A DNA stretch of 64,000 nt from Aquidulcibacter paucihalophilus (GTDB lineage: Bacteria; Pseudomonadota; Alphaproteobacteria; Caulobacterales; Caulobacteraceae). Made by a program: the position numbers and the translations under genes. The notes beneath the pieces were generated by a model. The model was not told the DNA's origin. It saw nothing but the letters and a program-made list of their open reading frames with translations, and did not search any database. Numbering within the stretch: position 1 is the stretch's first letter; every line of letters starts with the position of its first letter. Shown here one piece after another: positions 50,753 through 60,100 of the stretch. Location of the stretch: positions 248,001 through 312,000 of the forward strand of contig CP127384.1 of assembly GCA_030285985.1 (NCBI GenBank), read 5' to 3'.

Positions 50753-52861
50753 ATGCGTCACCGTTCCCTGCTCACCGGCGCCTGCGCCGCCTTCGTCCTG
50801 CTGGCCGTCGTCCCCGCCCTCGCCGAGACGCCGCCGGTGGTGGTCGCCGAAGCTCCGGCCGCCGCAGCCCAGGACCTGAACACCTTCACCTGGCAGGACA
50901 TGATCGCCCTCAACCGGCTCGGCGATCCGCAGGTGTCGCCGGACGGGCGCTGGGTTGTCTATTCGGTCACCGCCACGGACGTCGCCGCCAACCGTCGCTC
51001 GGGTGCCCTGTTCATGATGGACCTGCAGAACCCGGGCGAGCCGGTCCGGCTGGCCATCAATGAAGGCGGCGCCAACACCGCCCGCTGGGGGTCTGACGGC
51101 AAGCTGTATTTCCTCTCGGGCCGCTCGGGCACGAGCCAGGTCTGGCGCGCCGCCGCCGACGGGACCGGCCCGGTGCAGGTGACCAACCTGCCGCTGGACG
51201 TGAACGCCTACCGCCTCAGCCCCGATGCCTCGAAGGTCGTGGTCTCGCTGGCCGTCTTCCCCGACTGCGCCGACCTCGCCTGCACCGTCGACCGGACCAA
51301 GGCCGTGGCCGACGACCCCTCGACCGGCCAGGTCTATGACCGGATGTTCGTGCGCCACTGGGACACCTGGGCGGACGGCACGCAGAACCACCTGTTCGCG
51401 GTCAATTCCGACGGCTCGGGCGCGCCGGTGATGGTGACGCGCGGCTTCGACGGCGACACCCCCTCCAAGCCGTTCGGCGACGAGAGCGAGTTTGTCTTCG
51501 CGCCCGACGGCCAGTCCATCGTCTTTTCGGCCCGGCTGGCCGGCCAGTCCGAACCCTGGAGCACCAATTTCGACCTCTACCGCACCAACGGCCTGAGCGG
51601 CGACGGGACGTTCGAGAACCTGACCGACGCCAATGACGCCTGGGACACCGGCCCGGTCTTCTCGCCGGACGGCCGCACCCTGGCCTATCGCGCCATGGCC
51701 CGTCCGGGCTTCGAGGCCGACAAATACGCCATCTTCCTGCGCGACATGGGCACGGGCCAGACCCGCCAGATCGCCGCGGACTGGGACCGTTCCGCCGACA
51801 CCCTGCAATGGTCGCGCGACGGGCGGACGCTCTACACCACCGCCGGCGACGTCGGTCAGACCCGGATCTTCGCCGTCGACGTGACCCGCGGCTCGGTCGT
51901 GCCGATCACCGGGCCGGGCCATGTCTCGGCCTTCCAGCAGACGCCGTCCGGCTTTGTCTTCGCCCAGGACACCCTGACCCGTCCGAGCGAGCTGTTCGTG
52001 AAGACCTTCCGCGGCCGCGAAATGCCGCGCCGGATCACCGATGTGAACCCGTCGCTGGACGCCGAGACCTTCGGCGAGCCGGAGCAGTTCAGCTTCCCCG
52101 GCTGGAACGGCGAGACGGTGCACGGCTATGTCATCAAGCCCGCCGGCTATGTCGAAGGCCGTCAGTATCCGGTCGCCTTCCTGATCCACGGCGGACCGCA
52201 GGGCTCGTTCGGCAACAGCTGGTCCTATCGCTGGAACCCGTCGTCCTACGCCGGGGCCGGCTATGCGGTGGTGATGATCGATTTCCACGGCTCGACCGGC
52301 TACGGCCAGGCCTTCACCGACTCGATCAGCCAGCACTGGGGCGACCGTCCGCTGGAAGACCTGCAGAAGGGCTGGGCCTTCGCCCAGGAACGCTATCCCT
52401 TCCTGGACGGCGACAACGCCTGCGCCCTGGGGGCCTCCTACGGCGGCTATATGATCAACTGGATCGCCGGCAACTGGGCGGGCGAGTTCAAATGCCTGGT
52501 CAACCATGACGGCGTCTTCGACACCTTCGGCATGGGCTATTCGACCGAGGAGCTCTGGTTCACCGAGTGGGAATATGGCGGCACGCCCTGGGAAAACCCG
52601 CGCGGCTACCAGGAATTCAACCCGGCCAACCATGTGCAGAACTGGCGTGACCCGATGCTGGTGATCCAGGGCGACCTCGATTTCCGCATCCCGACCGCCC
52701 AGGGTCTGTCGACCTTCACCGCCCTGCAGCGTCGCGGCATCGAGAGCCGTCTGGTGGTCTTCCCGAACGAGAACCACTGGGTGCTCCGGCCCGCCAACAG
52801 CCGCCAGTGGCACACCGAGGTGTTCGGCTGGCTCGACAAATATCTGACGCCGGAAGACTGA
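50753..52861 (+). CDS. Secreted S9-family peptidase, copy 2
   Basis: 702 residues, clearly a paralogue of the gene just upstream: same layout and shared text such as HWGDRPLEDLQKGW and SYRWNP. Signal peptide to about PALA. Triad Ser562 (GASYGGYM), Asp643 (QGDLDFRIP) and His675 (ENHWVL). The N-terminal 20 mature residues are Ala/Pro-rich. Tandem duplication of periplasmic S9 peptidases is common in Caulobacteraceae, which grow on peptides. Ends in a good terminator hairpin (52889-52914). Confidence 0.92.
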   Translation: MRHRSLLTGACAAFVLLAVVPALAETPPVVVAEAPAAAAQDLNTFTWQDMIALNRLGDPQVSPDGRWVVYSVTATDVAANRRSGALFMMDLQNPGEPVRLAINEGGANTARWGSDGKLYFLSGRSGTSQVWRAAADGTGPVQVTNLPLDVNAYRLSPDASKVVVSLAVFPDCADLACTVDRTKAVADDPSTGQVYDRMFVRHWDTWADGTQNHLFAVNSDGSGAPVMVTRGFDGDTPSKPFGDESEFVFAPDGQSIVFSARLAGQSEPWSTNFDLYRTNGLSGDGTFENLTDANDAWDTGPVFSPDGRTLAYRAMARPGFEADKYAIFLRDMGTGQTRQIAADWDRSADTLQWSRDGRTLYTTAGDVGQTRIFAVDVTRGSVVPITGPGHVSAFQQTPSGFVFAQDTLTRPSELFVKTFRGREMPRRITDVNPSLDAETFGEPEQFSFPGWNGETVHGYVIKPAGYVEGRQYPVAFLIHGGPQGSFGNSWSYRWNPSSYAGAGYAVVMIDFHGSTGYGQAFTDSISQHWGDRPLEDLQKGWAFAQERYPFLDGDNACALGASYGGYMINWIAGNWAGEFKCLVNHDGVFDTFGMGYSTEELWFTEWEYGGTPWENPRGYQEFNPANHVQNWRDPMLVIQGDLDFRIPTAQGLSTFTALQRRGIESRLVVFPNENHWVLRPANSRQWHTEVFGWLDKYLTPED

Positions 52862-52888
52862 CGCCGGTCTGAAAGGGCGATCGACAGG

Positions 52889-52914
52889 GGGCGCGTCCGG
52901 CAACGGGCGCGCCC
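52889..52914 (+). terminator. Terminator-like hairpin after the S9 peptidase pair
   Basis: GGGCGCG (52889-52895) pairs with CGCGCCC (52908-52914), followed by TTCGCCTT. It lies 28 bases after the stop of copy 2 and before the AsmA-like gene. The U tract is weak but position and stem are convincing. Confidence 0.6.
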
Positions 52915-52982
52915 TTCGCCTTGAGGCCGGTGGCGCCAACTGCCGACTTCGCGCGTTGTCAGGGGTTGGACGGAGTTCCGGT

Positions 52983-55025
52983 TTGCCCAACCCCTTGAAA
53001 GACAATCCGAACTGGCTCGCCCTTCGCGACCGGGCCCTGGTCCCGGCCGTCGCCTGGGCGCGCGAGCGGCGGGACCGGGTCGTCGCCCATGATCCGGTCT
53101 ATGGCGGCCTGCGTCGTCCGGGCCGTCCCGAGGCGTTCGCGGCCGGCGGGACCGTCCTGCTGCTCCTTCTGCTCGTGTTGTTTCTGGCCCTGTTCCAGTG
53201 GAACTGGCTGCGCGGGCCGATCGGCTCCTGGGCCTCGGCGAGATACGACCGCGAGATCGAGCTCAACGGCGACCTCGACGTCCATCTGTTCAGCCTGACG
53301 CCCTCGGCGCGGGTGCAGGGCCTGCGCATCGGGGGGCCGGACTGGGCGCTGGAACAGGATACGCTCAAGGTCGCGGACCTGCAGGCCTCCGTTGGCCTCG
53401 GTGCCCTTCTGGCCGGCCGGATCGAGATGCCGCGCGTGATCATCACCCGGCCCGAAGTCGTCCTGATCGCCGCCGAGGACGGGCGGTTGAGCTGGGTCCT
53501 CGACCCCGGCAAGACCGACGATCAGGGCATGAAGATTCCCCTGATCAACCATCTGGTGATCCGCGACGGCAGGCTGAGCCTGGACGAACTGAAGCGCGAC
53601 CTGACGCTCAGGGCGACGCTATCGGCGCGCGAGGGCTCGGACGGTCAAGCCGGATTCCACCTCGACGGCCGCGGCACCATGAACGGCACGCCCCTGCGGC
53701 TGGAAGTCCGCGGTGGGCCCTTCATCAACATCCGGCGCGACCGGCCATATGGCTTCAAGGCCGAGCTGTCGGGCGTGGGCTCGACCCTGATCGCCGACGG
53801 CTCGATCACCCGGCCGTTCGACCTCGGCCAGTTCACCGCGGCCCTCAGCCTGCAGGGGCGCGACATGGCCGACCTGTATCTCCTGACCGGGATCACCACC
53901 CCCAATACGCCGCCGTACCGGCTGAGCGGGACGCTGAAGCGGGACGATACGGTTTTCACCTTCAACGATGTCTCGGGCCGGGTCGGGACCTCGGACCTGT
54001 CCGGCGACCTGAAGGTCGACAAGGTCGGCGACCGCCGTCGGGTCGATGCGGACCTCCGGTCCAATCTGCTGGACATCGACGACCTCTCCGCCGTGCTGGG
54101 CGGTACGCCGCGGGTCACGGCCTCCGGTGATACGGTCACGACCTCGGGCGCCGGCGCCAAACTGCTGCCCACCGCGCCGCTGAACGTCGAGCGGCTGCGG
54201 GTCATGGACGGCACGCTGCGTTACCGGGCCGCGCGGGTGAAGCGCAATGAGCTCGACATCCGTCAGGTCGACCTCGGGGCGGATCTCAGGGACGGCATCC
54301 TCAAGCTCGATCCGGTGTCCTTTGATTTCAACCGTGGCTCGCTGAACGGGACGGCGCGGATCAACGCCAACCGGGACACGCCGTACACCACGGCCGACTT
54401 CCGGCTGAGGGGCTATCCGCTCGAATCCATCGTGCCCGCCCGCGACGGCGCTCCGGTCGTCACCGGCAGCGCCCTCGGCCGCGCCAGACTCGAAGGCCCC
54501 GGGGCGTCGGTGCATGATTTTGCGGCCAACTCCACCGGCACGCTCAGCCTGGTGGTGCCGCAGGGGCGGATGCGCGCGGCGTTCGCCGAACTGCTCGGCA
54601 TCAATGTCACCGCCGGACTGGGCAAATTGCTGTCCGGCGACACGGGTTCGTCCGAAATCCGCTGCGCCGTCGCCGACTTCACGGTGCGGCGCGGCATCGC
54701 CACCGCGCGGACCTTTGTGGTCGACACGACCCCGGTGCTGGCGCGGGGCGCCGGGACCATCGACCTCGGGGCCGAGACGATGAACCTTCGCATCGACGGA
54801 GAGACCAAACAGCCGCGTCTGATTCGTCTCTGGTCGCCCATCACCCTTCGCGGGCCGCTGACGGCTCCGGCGATCGGGATAGAGGGCGGCGCGGTCGCCG
54901 GCCAGGTCGGTCTGGGCGCGGCCCTGGGTGCCCTGATCAATCCGTTGATTGCCCTGCTGCCCTTCGTTGATCCCGGCCTGGCGGAGGACGCCAACTGCGG
55001 GGCCCTGATCTCCTCCGCGAGATAG
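52983..55025 (+). CDS. AsmA-family inner-membrane/periplasmic protein
   Basis: 680 residues from TTG 52983, chosen because GGACGGAG ends 7 bases upstream (TTG 52956 also possible). About 55 cytoplasmic residues, one membrane helix (GTVLLLLLLVLFLALFQWNW), then a long beta-strand-rich periplasmic part typical of AsmA: LDVHLFSLTPSARVQGLRIG near the start and the C-terminal GAGTIDLGAETMNLRIDGE with WSPITLRGPLTAPAIGI. AsmA-type proteins form hydrophobic-groove bridges implicated in phospholipid movement and outer-membrane balance. A role in lipid transport is inferred from family only. Confidence 0.85.
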   Translation: MPNPLKDNPNWLALRDRALVPAVAWARERRDRVVAHDPVYGGLRRPGRPEAFAAGGTVLLLLLLVLFLALFQWNWLRGPIGSWASARYDREIELNGDLDVHLFSLTPSARVQGLRIGGPDWALEQDTLKVADLQASVGLGALLAGRIEMPRVIITRPEVVLIAAEDGRLSWVLDPGKTDDQGMKIPLINHLVIRDGRLSLDELKRDLTLRATLSAREGSDGQAGFHLDGRGTMNGTPLRLEVRGGPFINIRRDRPYGFKAELSGVGSTLIADGSITRPFDLGQFTAALSLQGRDMADLYLLTGITTPNTPPYRLSGTLKRDDTVFTFNDVSGRVGTSDLSGDLKVDKVGDRRRVDADLRSNLLDIDDLSAVLGGTPRVTASGDTVTTSGAGAKLLPTAPLNVERLRVMDGTLRYRAARVKRNELDIRQVDLGADLRDGILKLDPVSFDFNRGSLNGTARINANRDTPYTTADFRLRGYPLESIVPARDGAPVVTGSALGRARLEGPGASVHDFAANSTGTLSLVVPQGRMRAAFAELLGINVTAGLGKLLSGDTGSSEIRCAVADFTVRRGIATARTFVVDTTPVLARGAGTIDLGAETMNLRIDGETKQPRLIRLWSPITLRGPLTAPAIGIEGGAVAGQVGLGAALGALINPLIALLPFVDPGLAEDANCGALISSAR

Positions 55026-55102
55026 GCCGCGCGACAGGTTGAGCCGAACGCGCGTTCCGTGCGTATCTTGGGCCCCGTCTCCCATTCGCCCTCAAGGACC
55101 GC

Positions 55103-55960
55103 ATGACCCGAAGAGGCCTGTTCGCCCCCGCGCTCGGACTGCTCGCTGCCGCCTGTTCGCCCCTCGCCCTGCTGAATACGTTCGGCCCGCGCGACGGCGG
55201 TGTGCGCCGGGTCGACCGTGACCTCGCCTATGGCGAGGATGCCCGGCAGACCATGGACATCTTCGTCCCTACCGCGCCGCAGGCCCGGCCCTGGCCTGTG
55301 CTGGTGCTGTTCTACGGCGGCGGCTGGGACAGTGGCGACAAGACCTACTACGCCTGGGCGGCGCAGGCGCTGGCGGCGCGCGGCTTCGTGGTCGCCCTGC
55401 CGGACTACCGGCTGGTCCCTGAGGTGCATTTCCCGGCCTTCATCGAGGACGCGGCCCTTGCTACGGCCAGGGTCGGTGAAATCGCCGGCCAGTACGGTGC
55501 CGATCCCGCGCGGCTGGGCGTCATCGGCCAGTCGGCGGGGGCCCACCTCGCCATGATGATCACCCTCGATCGCCGCTATATGGCTGCCGTCGGCGCGCCC
55601 GGCCTGATCAAGGCGGCCGTCGGCCTGGCCGGCCCCTATGACTTCCTGCCCTTCGACGTCCCGGCCTCGGTCAATGCCTTCGGTCGGGTCGCCGACCCGA
55701 CCCTGACCCAGCCCGTGACCTTCGCCCGCGCCGACGCTCCGCCGCTGTGGCTGGGACACGGCACCGCCGACGTCATCGTCCATGCCGAGGACACCACCAT
55801 CCTGTGCGAGCGGATGCGTGCGGTCGGGGGACGCTGCGAAGAGAAACTCTATCCCGGCCTCAACCACGCCGACCTGATCTCGACCTTCTCCCCGCTGTTC
55901 AGGAAGAAGGCGCCGGTGCTGGACGATGCGACGGCCTTCCTGCGCCGCGAACTGGGCTGA
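55103..55960 (+). CDS. Lipoprotein alpha/beta-hydrolase (esterase, BD-FAE/HSL-like)
   Basis: 285 residues. N-terminal lipoprotein signal with lipobox LAAAC (Cys about residue 18), so membrane-anchored in the periplasm. Oxyanion-hole motif YGGGWDSGD, nucleophile GQSAGAHLA, acid in GHGTADVIV and base in GLNHADLI make a full triad. It is like small carboxylesterases and feruloyl-esterase relatives acting on acyl groups of sugars or xenobiotics. Substrate unknown. About 78 bases separate it from each neighbour on the same strand. Confidence 0.88.
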   Translation: MTRRGLFAPALGLLAAACSPLALLNTFGPRDGGVRRVDRDLAYGEDARQTMDIFVPTAPQARPWPVLVLFYGGGWDSGDKTYYAWAAQALAARGFVVALPDYRLVPEVHFPAFIEDAALATARVGEIAGQYGADPARLGVIGQSAGAHLAMMITLDRRYMAAVGAPGLIKAAVGLAGPYDFLPFDVPASVNAFGRVADPTLTQPVTFARADAPPLWLGHGTADVIVHAEDTTILCERMRAVGGRCEEKLYPGLNHADLISTFSPLFRKKAPVLDDATAFLRRELG

Positions 55961-56037
55961 TCGTTTCGGTATCAGAACCGGTCAGTGGCGCGGACCGCGG
56001 GGCGGGTGCAGTCTTGGCCAAGATCGGGGAGACGGCG

Positions 56038-57129
56038 ATGCGACTTCTGTTGTCTGTGATGATGGTCCTGGGCGTGGCGTCACCGGCCGTGGCGCAGCTT
56101 CCGCCGCCGTCGGCCGAACTCACCGCCGCTTTCGGGGCCGCCCGTGACACGTCGCCCACCTCGCCCCAGCTCGAGGCCGAGCAGCGGCAATGGCTGCACT
56201 ATCGGAGCCTGGATGAATATGGCTACGGCACCGACGGGGATGACGAGCGTGCGCAGGAGCTGACCCGCCGGGCGCAGCGGGACCAGGCGCTGCAGGACGT
56301 GACCGTGACTTCGCCCGAAGCGCTCGGTGCCTGTATCGGCTCGGCCCTGAACGGCTGTTCCAGCCGAGCCGCCGGCTGGCTGTCGTCCCCGGACGGCGAT
56401 CGCCTGTTCTGGCAGCTGCAGGACGGGGTCACCGACGAGAACGGAATCACCGGCGGTTTCATGCTGCTGTCCGGCGGCGGAACGGGACCTGTCCGGCCGA
56501 GGGCCTGGGCCTTCGAGGGCTGGCGCTACGAAGCGCCGACGCTGATGATCTTCGAAGGCAGGATGTATGTGGCGGTCCCGGGCCGGATGCAGGGGACAGG
56601 CAATGGCAATGCCGACGCCGTCTTCCGCTGGTCGCCCGATGCGGCCGAGCCCCTGGTCCAGGTGGATAACTGGAGCTGGCGTGATCAGCTGGCCGAACGG
56701 CTCCCGGCCGGACTGGAGGTCTGGAAGGGCGTGGACTACCGCTATGGGGACGGCGAGGTCTGGGCCTGGACGAAGCTCTGGCAATCGACCGACGGCAACT
56801 GTTGTCCCAGCGGGGGCGAGGCGACCCTTGGCTTCGAGATCCGGGACGACGCGCTGGTGCTCGCCGGGGTCAGCGTCAACGAGCCGCTGCGTGACGCGGC
56901 GATGACCGTGCCGGCCGAGGTGTTCGCGTGGATGGGCCGCAAGATGATGTGCGACCACTGGGCGGGCGAGGAAGGCTATGACGCCGACCGGCGGGCGCAG
57001 ATCACCGCGGCCGTCCGCGACCTGCGATGCGAGGCCGAGCCGGCGGACGGAGCGGCGCTGAAGGTCAAATACGCCGACAACGCCATGCTGACGGCCCTGA
57101 TCGCCCGCACGCAGGCGAACGGGGATTAG
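56038..57129 (+). CDS. Secreted protein of unknown function
   Basis: 363 residues from ATG 56038 (GGGGAGA upstream). Signal peptide MRLLLSVMMVLGVASPAVAQ. The mature protein begins with a helical region containing ALGACIGSALNGCSSRAAGW, then Trp- and Gly-rich strand-forming text (RLFWQLQDGVTDENG, WRYEAPTLMIFEGRMYVAV), with paired cysteines NCCPSGGEA and later MMCDHWAG and LRCEAEP. No catalytic motif found. It ends just before a repeated hairpin and AMP nucleosidase. Confidence 0.75.
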   Translation: MRLLLSVMMVLGVASPAVAQLPPPSAELTAAFGAARDTSPTSPQLEAEQRQWLHYRSLDEYGYGTDGDDERAQELTRRAQRDQALQDVTVTSPEALGACIGSALNGCSSRAAGWLSSPDGDRLFWQLQDGVTDENGITGGFMLLSGGGTGPVRPRAWAFEGWRYEAPTLMIFEGRMYVAVPGRMQGTGNGNADAVFRWSPDAAEPLVQVDNWSWRDQLAERLPAGLEVWKGVDYRYGDGEVWAWTKLWQSTDGNCCPSGGEATLGFEIRDDALVLAGVSVNEPLRDAAMTVPAEVFAWMGRKMMCDHWAGEEGYDADRRAQITAAVRDLRCEAEPADGAALKVKYADNAMLTALIARTQANGD

Positions 57130-57134
57130 AGGCC

Positions 57135-57197
57135 GCGCTCAAGCCGCGAGCGACTGCGTAACAGCGCCTCATGCGCTCAAGCCGTGAGCGACCGCGT
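57135..57197. repeat. Imperfect 25-base direct repeat, each copy a stem-loop
   Basis: GCGCTCAAGCCGCGAGCGAC plus TGCGT (57135-57159) recurs at 57173-57197 with two changes, C to T and T to C. Each copy folds as CGCTC(A)-loop-(T)GAGCG with the same AGCCG loop; the first change is compensated in the stem of copy 2 (A-T pair added). Located between the secreted unknown gene and AMP nucleosidase. Confidence 0.6.
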
Positions 57198-57263
57198 CGC
57201 GAACATAGCGCCCAACAAGCTGCACCGTCTCGCCAAGGCCATGATCTTCCGCTAGACGAGGCC

Positions 57264-58709
57264 ATGACAGAAACGATGACAGCACAGGCGGCTCTGGACC
57301 GCCTCGAAACCCTCTACAGCCAATCCGTCTCCAACCTGCGCACCGCGGTAGGGACCTTCCTCCGGACCGGCGAACGCGCCGATCCCGAAGCGCGGGCCAG
57401 GGGCCTGTTCTCCTATCCGGAGCTTCGGGTCAGCTGGTTCGGCGACCGGCCCCAGAACCTTGAAACCCGCGCCTATGCCCGCCTTTCGCGGCCCGGCGTC
57501 TATTCGACCACCATCACGCGGCCGGACCTGTTCCGCCCCTATCTGACGGAACAGCTGAGCCTGCTGCAGGCCGACTATGGGGCCACCTTCGATGTCGGCC
57601 CGTCGGAACAGGAAATACCCTTCCCCTATGTGATGGACGGCTCGGACGTCGCGCTCGACCGCAGCCAGACGGCCGCCGTCGCCCGCTATTTCCCGACCAC
57701 GGACCTCGCCCACATCGGCGACGAGATCTCCGACGGGATGTTCGACCTGACGAAGGACTTCCCGCTGGCCCAGTTCGACGGCCTGCGGACTGATTTCTCG
57801 CTGGCCCGCCTGCGCCACTACACCGGCACGCCGGTCGAGGACGTCCAGTCCTACATCCTGTTCACCAACTACAATCGCTACGTCGACGAGTTCGTGCGCT
57901 GGGCCTGCGCCCAGCTGCAGGACCCGAACAGCCCCTATGAAAAGCTGGTCTGCGCCGGCGGCATCGTCATCACCCGCGATACGCCCGATCCCGAGGCCGC
58001 GGTCATGGATGCGGCCTGGAAGAAGCACCAGATGCCGGCCTATCACCTGACCGCGCCGGGCTGGGCGGGCATCTCCCTGGTCAACATCGGCGTCGGACCA
58101 TCCAACGCCAAGACCATCTGCGACCACCTGGCCGTCACCCGTCCGCATGCGTGGATGATGATCGGCCACTGCGGCGGCCTGCGTCCCTCGCAGAGCATCG
58201 GCGACTATGTCCTGGCCCACGCCTATCTGCGTGACGACCATGTGCTCGACGCGGTGCTGCCGCCCGACATCCCCATCCCCTCGATCGCCGAGGTCCAGCG
58301 GGCCCTCTATGACGCCGCCAAGATCGTCTCCGGCGCGCCGGGCGAAGAGGTGAAGAGGCGGCTGCGCACCGGCACGGTGGTGACCACCGACGACCGGAAC
58401 TGGGAGCTGCGCTATTCCAAATCGGCCCTGCGCTTCAACCAGAGCCGGGCCGTGGCCATCGACATGGAATCCGCCACCATCGCGGCCCAAGGCTACCGCT
58501 TCCGCGTGCCCTACGGCACCCTGTTGTGCGTTTCGGACAAGCCCATCCACGGCGAGATCAAACTGCCGGGCCAGGCCAACCGCTTCTACGAGGGTTCGAT
58601 CTCGGAACACCTGCAGATCGGCATCCACGCCATCGACCTGCTACGCGCCGAGGGCAGTCGCCTGCACTCCCGCAAGCTGCGGGCCTTCGACGAGCCGCCG
58701 TTCCGTTAA
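57264..58709 (+). CDS. amn: AMP nucleosidase
   Basis: 481 residues, matching E. coli Amn (about 484). Hydrolyses AMP to adenine and ribose 5-phosphate, adjusting the adenylate pool. The N-terminal regulatory domain has PELRVSWFGDRP and ARLSRPGVYSTTITRP; the C-terminal nucleoside-phosphorylase-like domain contains VNIGVGPSNAKTICDHLA, MMIGHCGGLRPSQ and VAIDMESATIAAQGYRFRVP. ATG 57264 chosen; ATG 57276 is possible. Monocistronic, converging with the phasin gene. Confidence 0.95.
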   Translation: MTETMTAQAALDRLETLYSQSVSNLRTAVGTFLRTGERADPEARARGLFSYPELRVSWFGDRPQNLETRAYARLSRPGVYSTTITRPDLFRPYLTEQLSLLQADYGATFDVGPSEQEIPFPYVMDGSDVALDRSQTAAVARYFPTTDLAHIGDEISDGMFDLTKDFPLAQFDGLRTDFSLARLRHYTGTPVEDVQSYILFTNYNRYVDEFVRWACAQLQDPNSPYEKLVCAGGIVITRDTPDPEAAVMDAAWKKHQMPAYHLTAPGWAGISLVNIGVGPSNAKTICDHLAVTRPHAWMMIGHCGGLRPSQSIGDYVLAHAYLRDDHVLDAVLPPDIPIPSIAEVQRALYDAAKIVSGAPGEEVKRRLRTGTVVTTDDRNWELRYSKSALRFNQSRAVAIDMESATIAAQGYRFRVPYGTLLCVSDKPIHGEIKLPGQANRFYEGSISEHLQIGIHAIDLLRAEGSRLHSRKLRAFDEPPFR

Positions 58710-58746
58710 GGCCGCCTGACGCGCTTCCCGCAACTTGAGGCGAGGG

Positions 58747-59250
58747 CTACTTCTTCAGCCGTTTCGCATTGGCGACGGCGGTGTTGTGGATCGGGCGGAT
58801 GGCATCGGCCTGACCCTTCAGCATGGCGCTGTTCAGGGTCAGCATCTGCGCGGCGGCGCGGCTCCACCAGCCGACGGCATAGCTGTACTGCGCCTGCATC
58901 GCCGCGGCCGGGGTCGCGGCGGTGGCGATCGATGTGGCGGCCTTCGAGGCGTGCCCTGCCTCGGTCATGACGCCCGAACCCAGACGGCCGCCAATGTCGC
59001 CGAAGGTCTTCGCCACGGACGAGGCGGAGGCCGACAGGGCCTCGACCTTCTCCGAGCTCATCAGCGACATTTCCTTCAGGTCGACCTTGCGCGGATCGAT
59101 CATGCCGGCGGCCATGATCTCCAGCCGGGCGTTGATGACGTCGCCCGCGGCCTTCATCATCTCGCCACCCGACAGGGCTGTATTGGCCGCCCGCGCGCCG
59201 TCGCGGGTCAAGCGGCGGCCGGTCTTGATGGCTTTTTCGAACTGGGTCAT
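58747..59250 (-). CDS. Phasin-family protein
   Basis: 167 residues, mostly amphipathic helix. Contains SSEKVEALSASASSVAKT and YSYAVGWWSRAAAQML, with the basic tail NAKRLKK, typical of phasin_2 proteins that coat polyhydroxyalkanoate granules. No phaC or phaZ gene is in the window, so granule association is inferred from the family. It starts 20 bases after the creatininase-family gene, presumably on the same transcript. Confidence 0.8.
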   Translation of the reverse strand: MTQFEKAIKTGRRLTRDGARAANTALSGGEMMKAAGDVINARLEIMAAGMIDPRKVDLKEMSLMSSEKVEALSASASSVAKTFGDIGGRLGSGVMTEAGHASKAATSIATAATPAAAMQAQYSYAVGWWSRAAAQMLTLNSAMLKGQADAIRPIHNTAVANAKRLKK

Positions 59251-59270
59251 GCGCCAGCCTTGGGCCGCAA

Positions 59271-60026
59271 TCACGCCTCGGGCAAGACCTCGGCAGAGAA
59301 GTCGGCGACATCCTTCAACAGGGCGGGGACCGCCGCGTCGATGATGGTTCGTCCGTGCTCCGGGCTGGCCTGGGCGGGGTCCGAGCCGATCCGGCCGTCG
59401 GGGAAGCGCGCGCGATAGTCGAGCGCGTCGCGGATCGGGCCGGTGGGCGCGATCTGCGGGCTGTAGGTCGCCGTCTTGATATGATCCGGATAGGCGGCCT
59501 GCGTCACGGCGATCTCCGACGGCGTCGCATGCATGCCGTGGCCGGTCGGGAAGATGCGGGTGCAAAGGCTGTTGACGCCCGGCAGGTCCCACCAGTTCTT
59601 CAGCTTCAGCACGAACGGCGGCTGCTCCTCGACGAAGCTCCATTCCGCATAGATCTCGGCGAAGGTCGCCTCGATGGTGGCGACATTGCCGCCGTGGCCG
59701 TTGAGGAAATAGATCCGCTCGAACCCGTGCCGGCTCAGCGAGCTCACCCAGTCGGTGATCGCGGCCATGAAGGTCGAGGGGCGCAGCGAGATGGTGCCCG
59801 CGAAGGCCAGGTGATGCTGGGCCATGCCGATGTTGAAGGTCGGGGCCACGACGAGGCTGCCGTCCTGCTTCTCGGCGGCGTGGGCGATGATCTCCGGGCA
59901 CATCCAGTCGGTGCCCAGGAGGCCGGTCGGGCCATGCTGTTCGTTCGAGCCGATCGGCACCACCACCGTCTTCGTGGTCTTCAGCCGGGCGTCGATCTCG
60001 GGCCAGGACGACAGATGGATCAGCAT
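59271..60026 (-). CDS. Creatininase-family amidohydrolase
   Basis: 251 residues from ATG 60026. Metal-binding motifs of the creatinine amidohydrolase fold: VVVPIGSNEQHGPTGLLGTD (Glu, His, Asp), YFLNGHGGNVATIEA (His-Gly-Gly-Asn) and the Glu after GHGMHATPSE. Family members open cyclic amides (creatinine, FAPy intermediates of riboflavin synthesis) or trim mycofactocin; the substrate here cannot be named. Followed closely by a phasin gene, which suggests a metabolic link but not a defined one. Confidence 0.88.
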   Translation of the reverse strand: MLIHLSSWPEIDARLKTTKTVVVPIGSNEQHGPTGLLGTDWMCPEIIAHAAEKQDGSLVVAPTFNIGMAQHHLAFAGTISLRPSTFMAAITDWVSSLSRHGFERIYFLNGHGGNVATIEATFAEIYAEWSFVEEQPPFVLKLKNWWDLPGVNSLCTRIFPTGHGMHATPSEIAVTQAAYPDHIKTATYSPQIAPTGPIRDALDYRARFPDGRIGSDPAQASPEHGRTIIDAAVPALLKDVADFSAEVLPEA

Positions 60027-60100
60027 GGGGAAGCTCCGTGGAGATTTGCGCGGTTTAGGCCGATTGGCGGCCGGGGCCAACCTTCACCGGGTGCCGGCCG

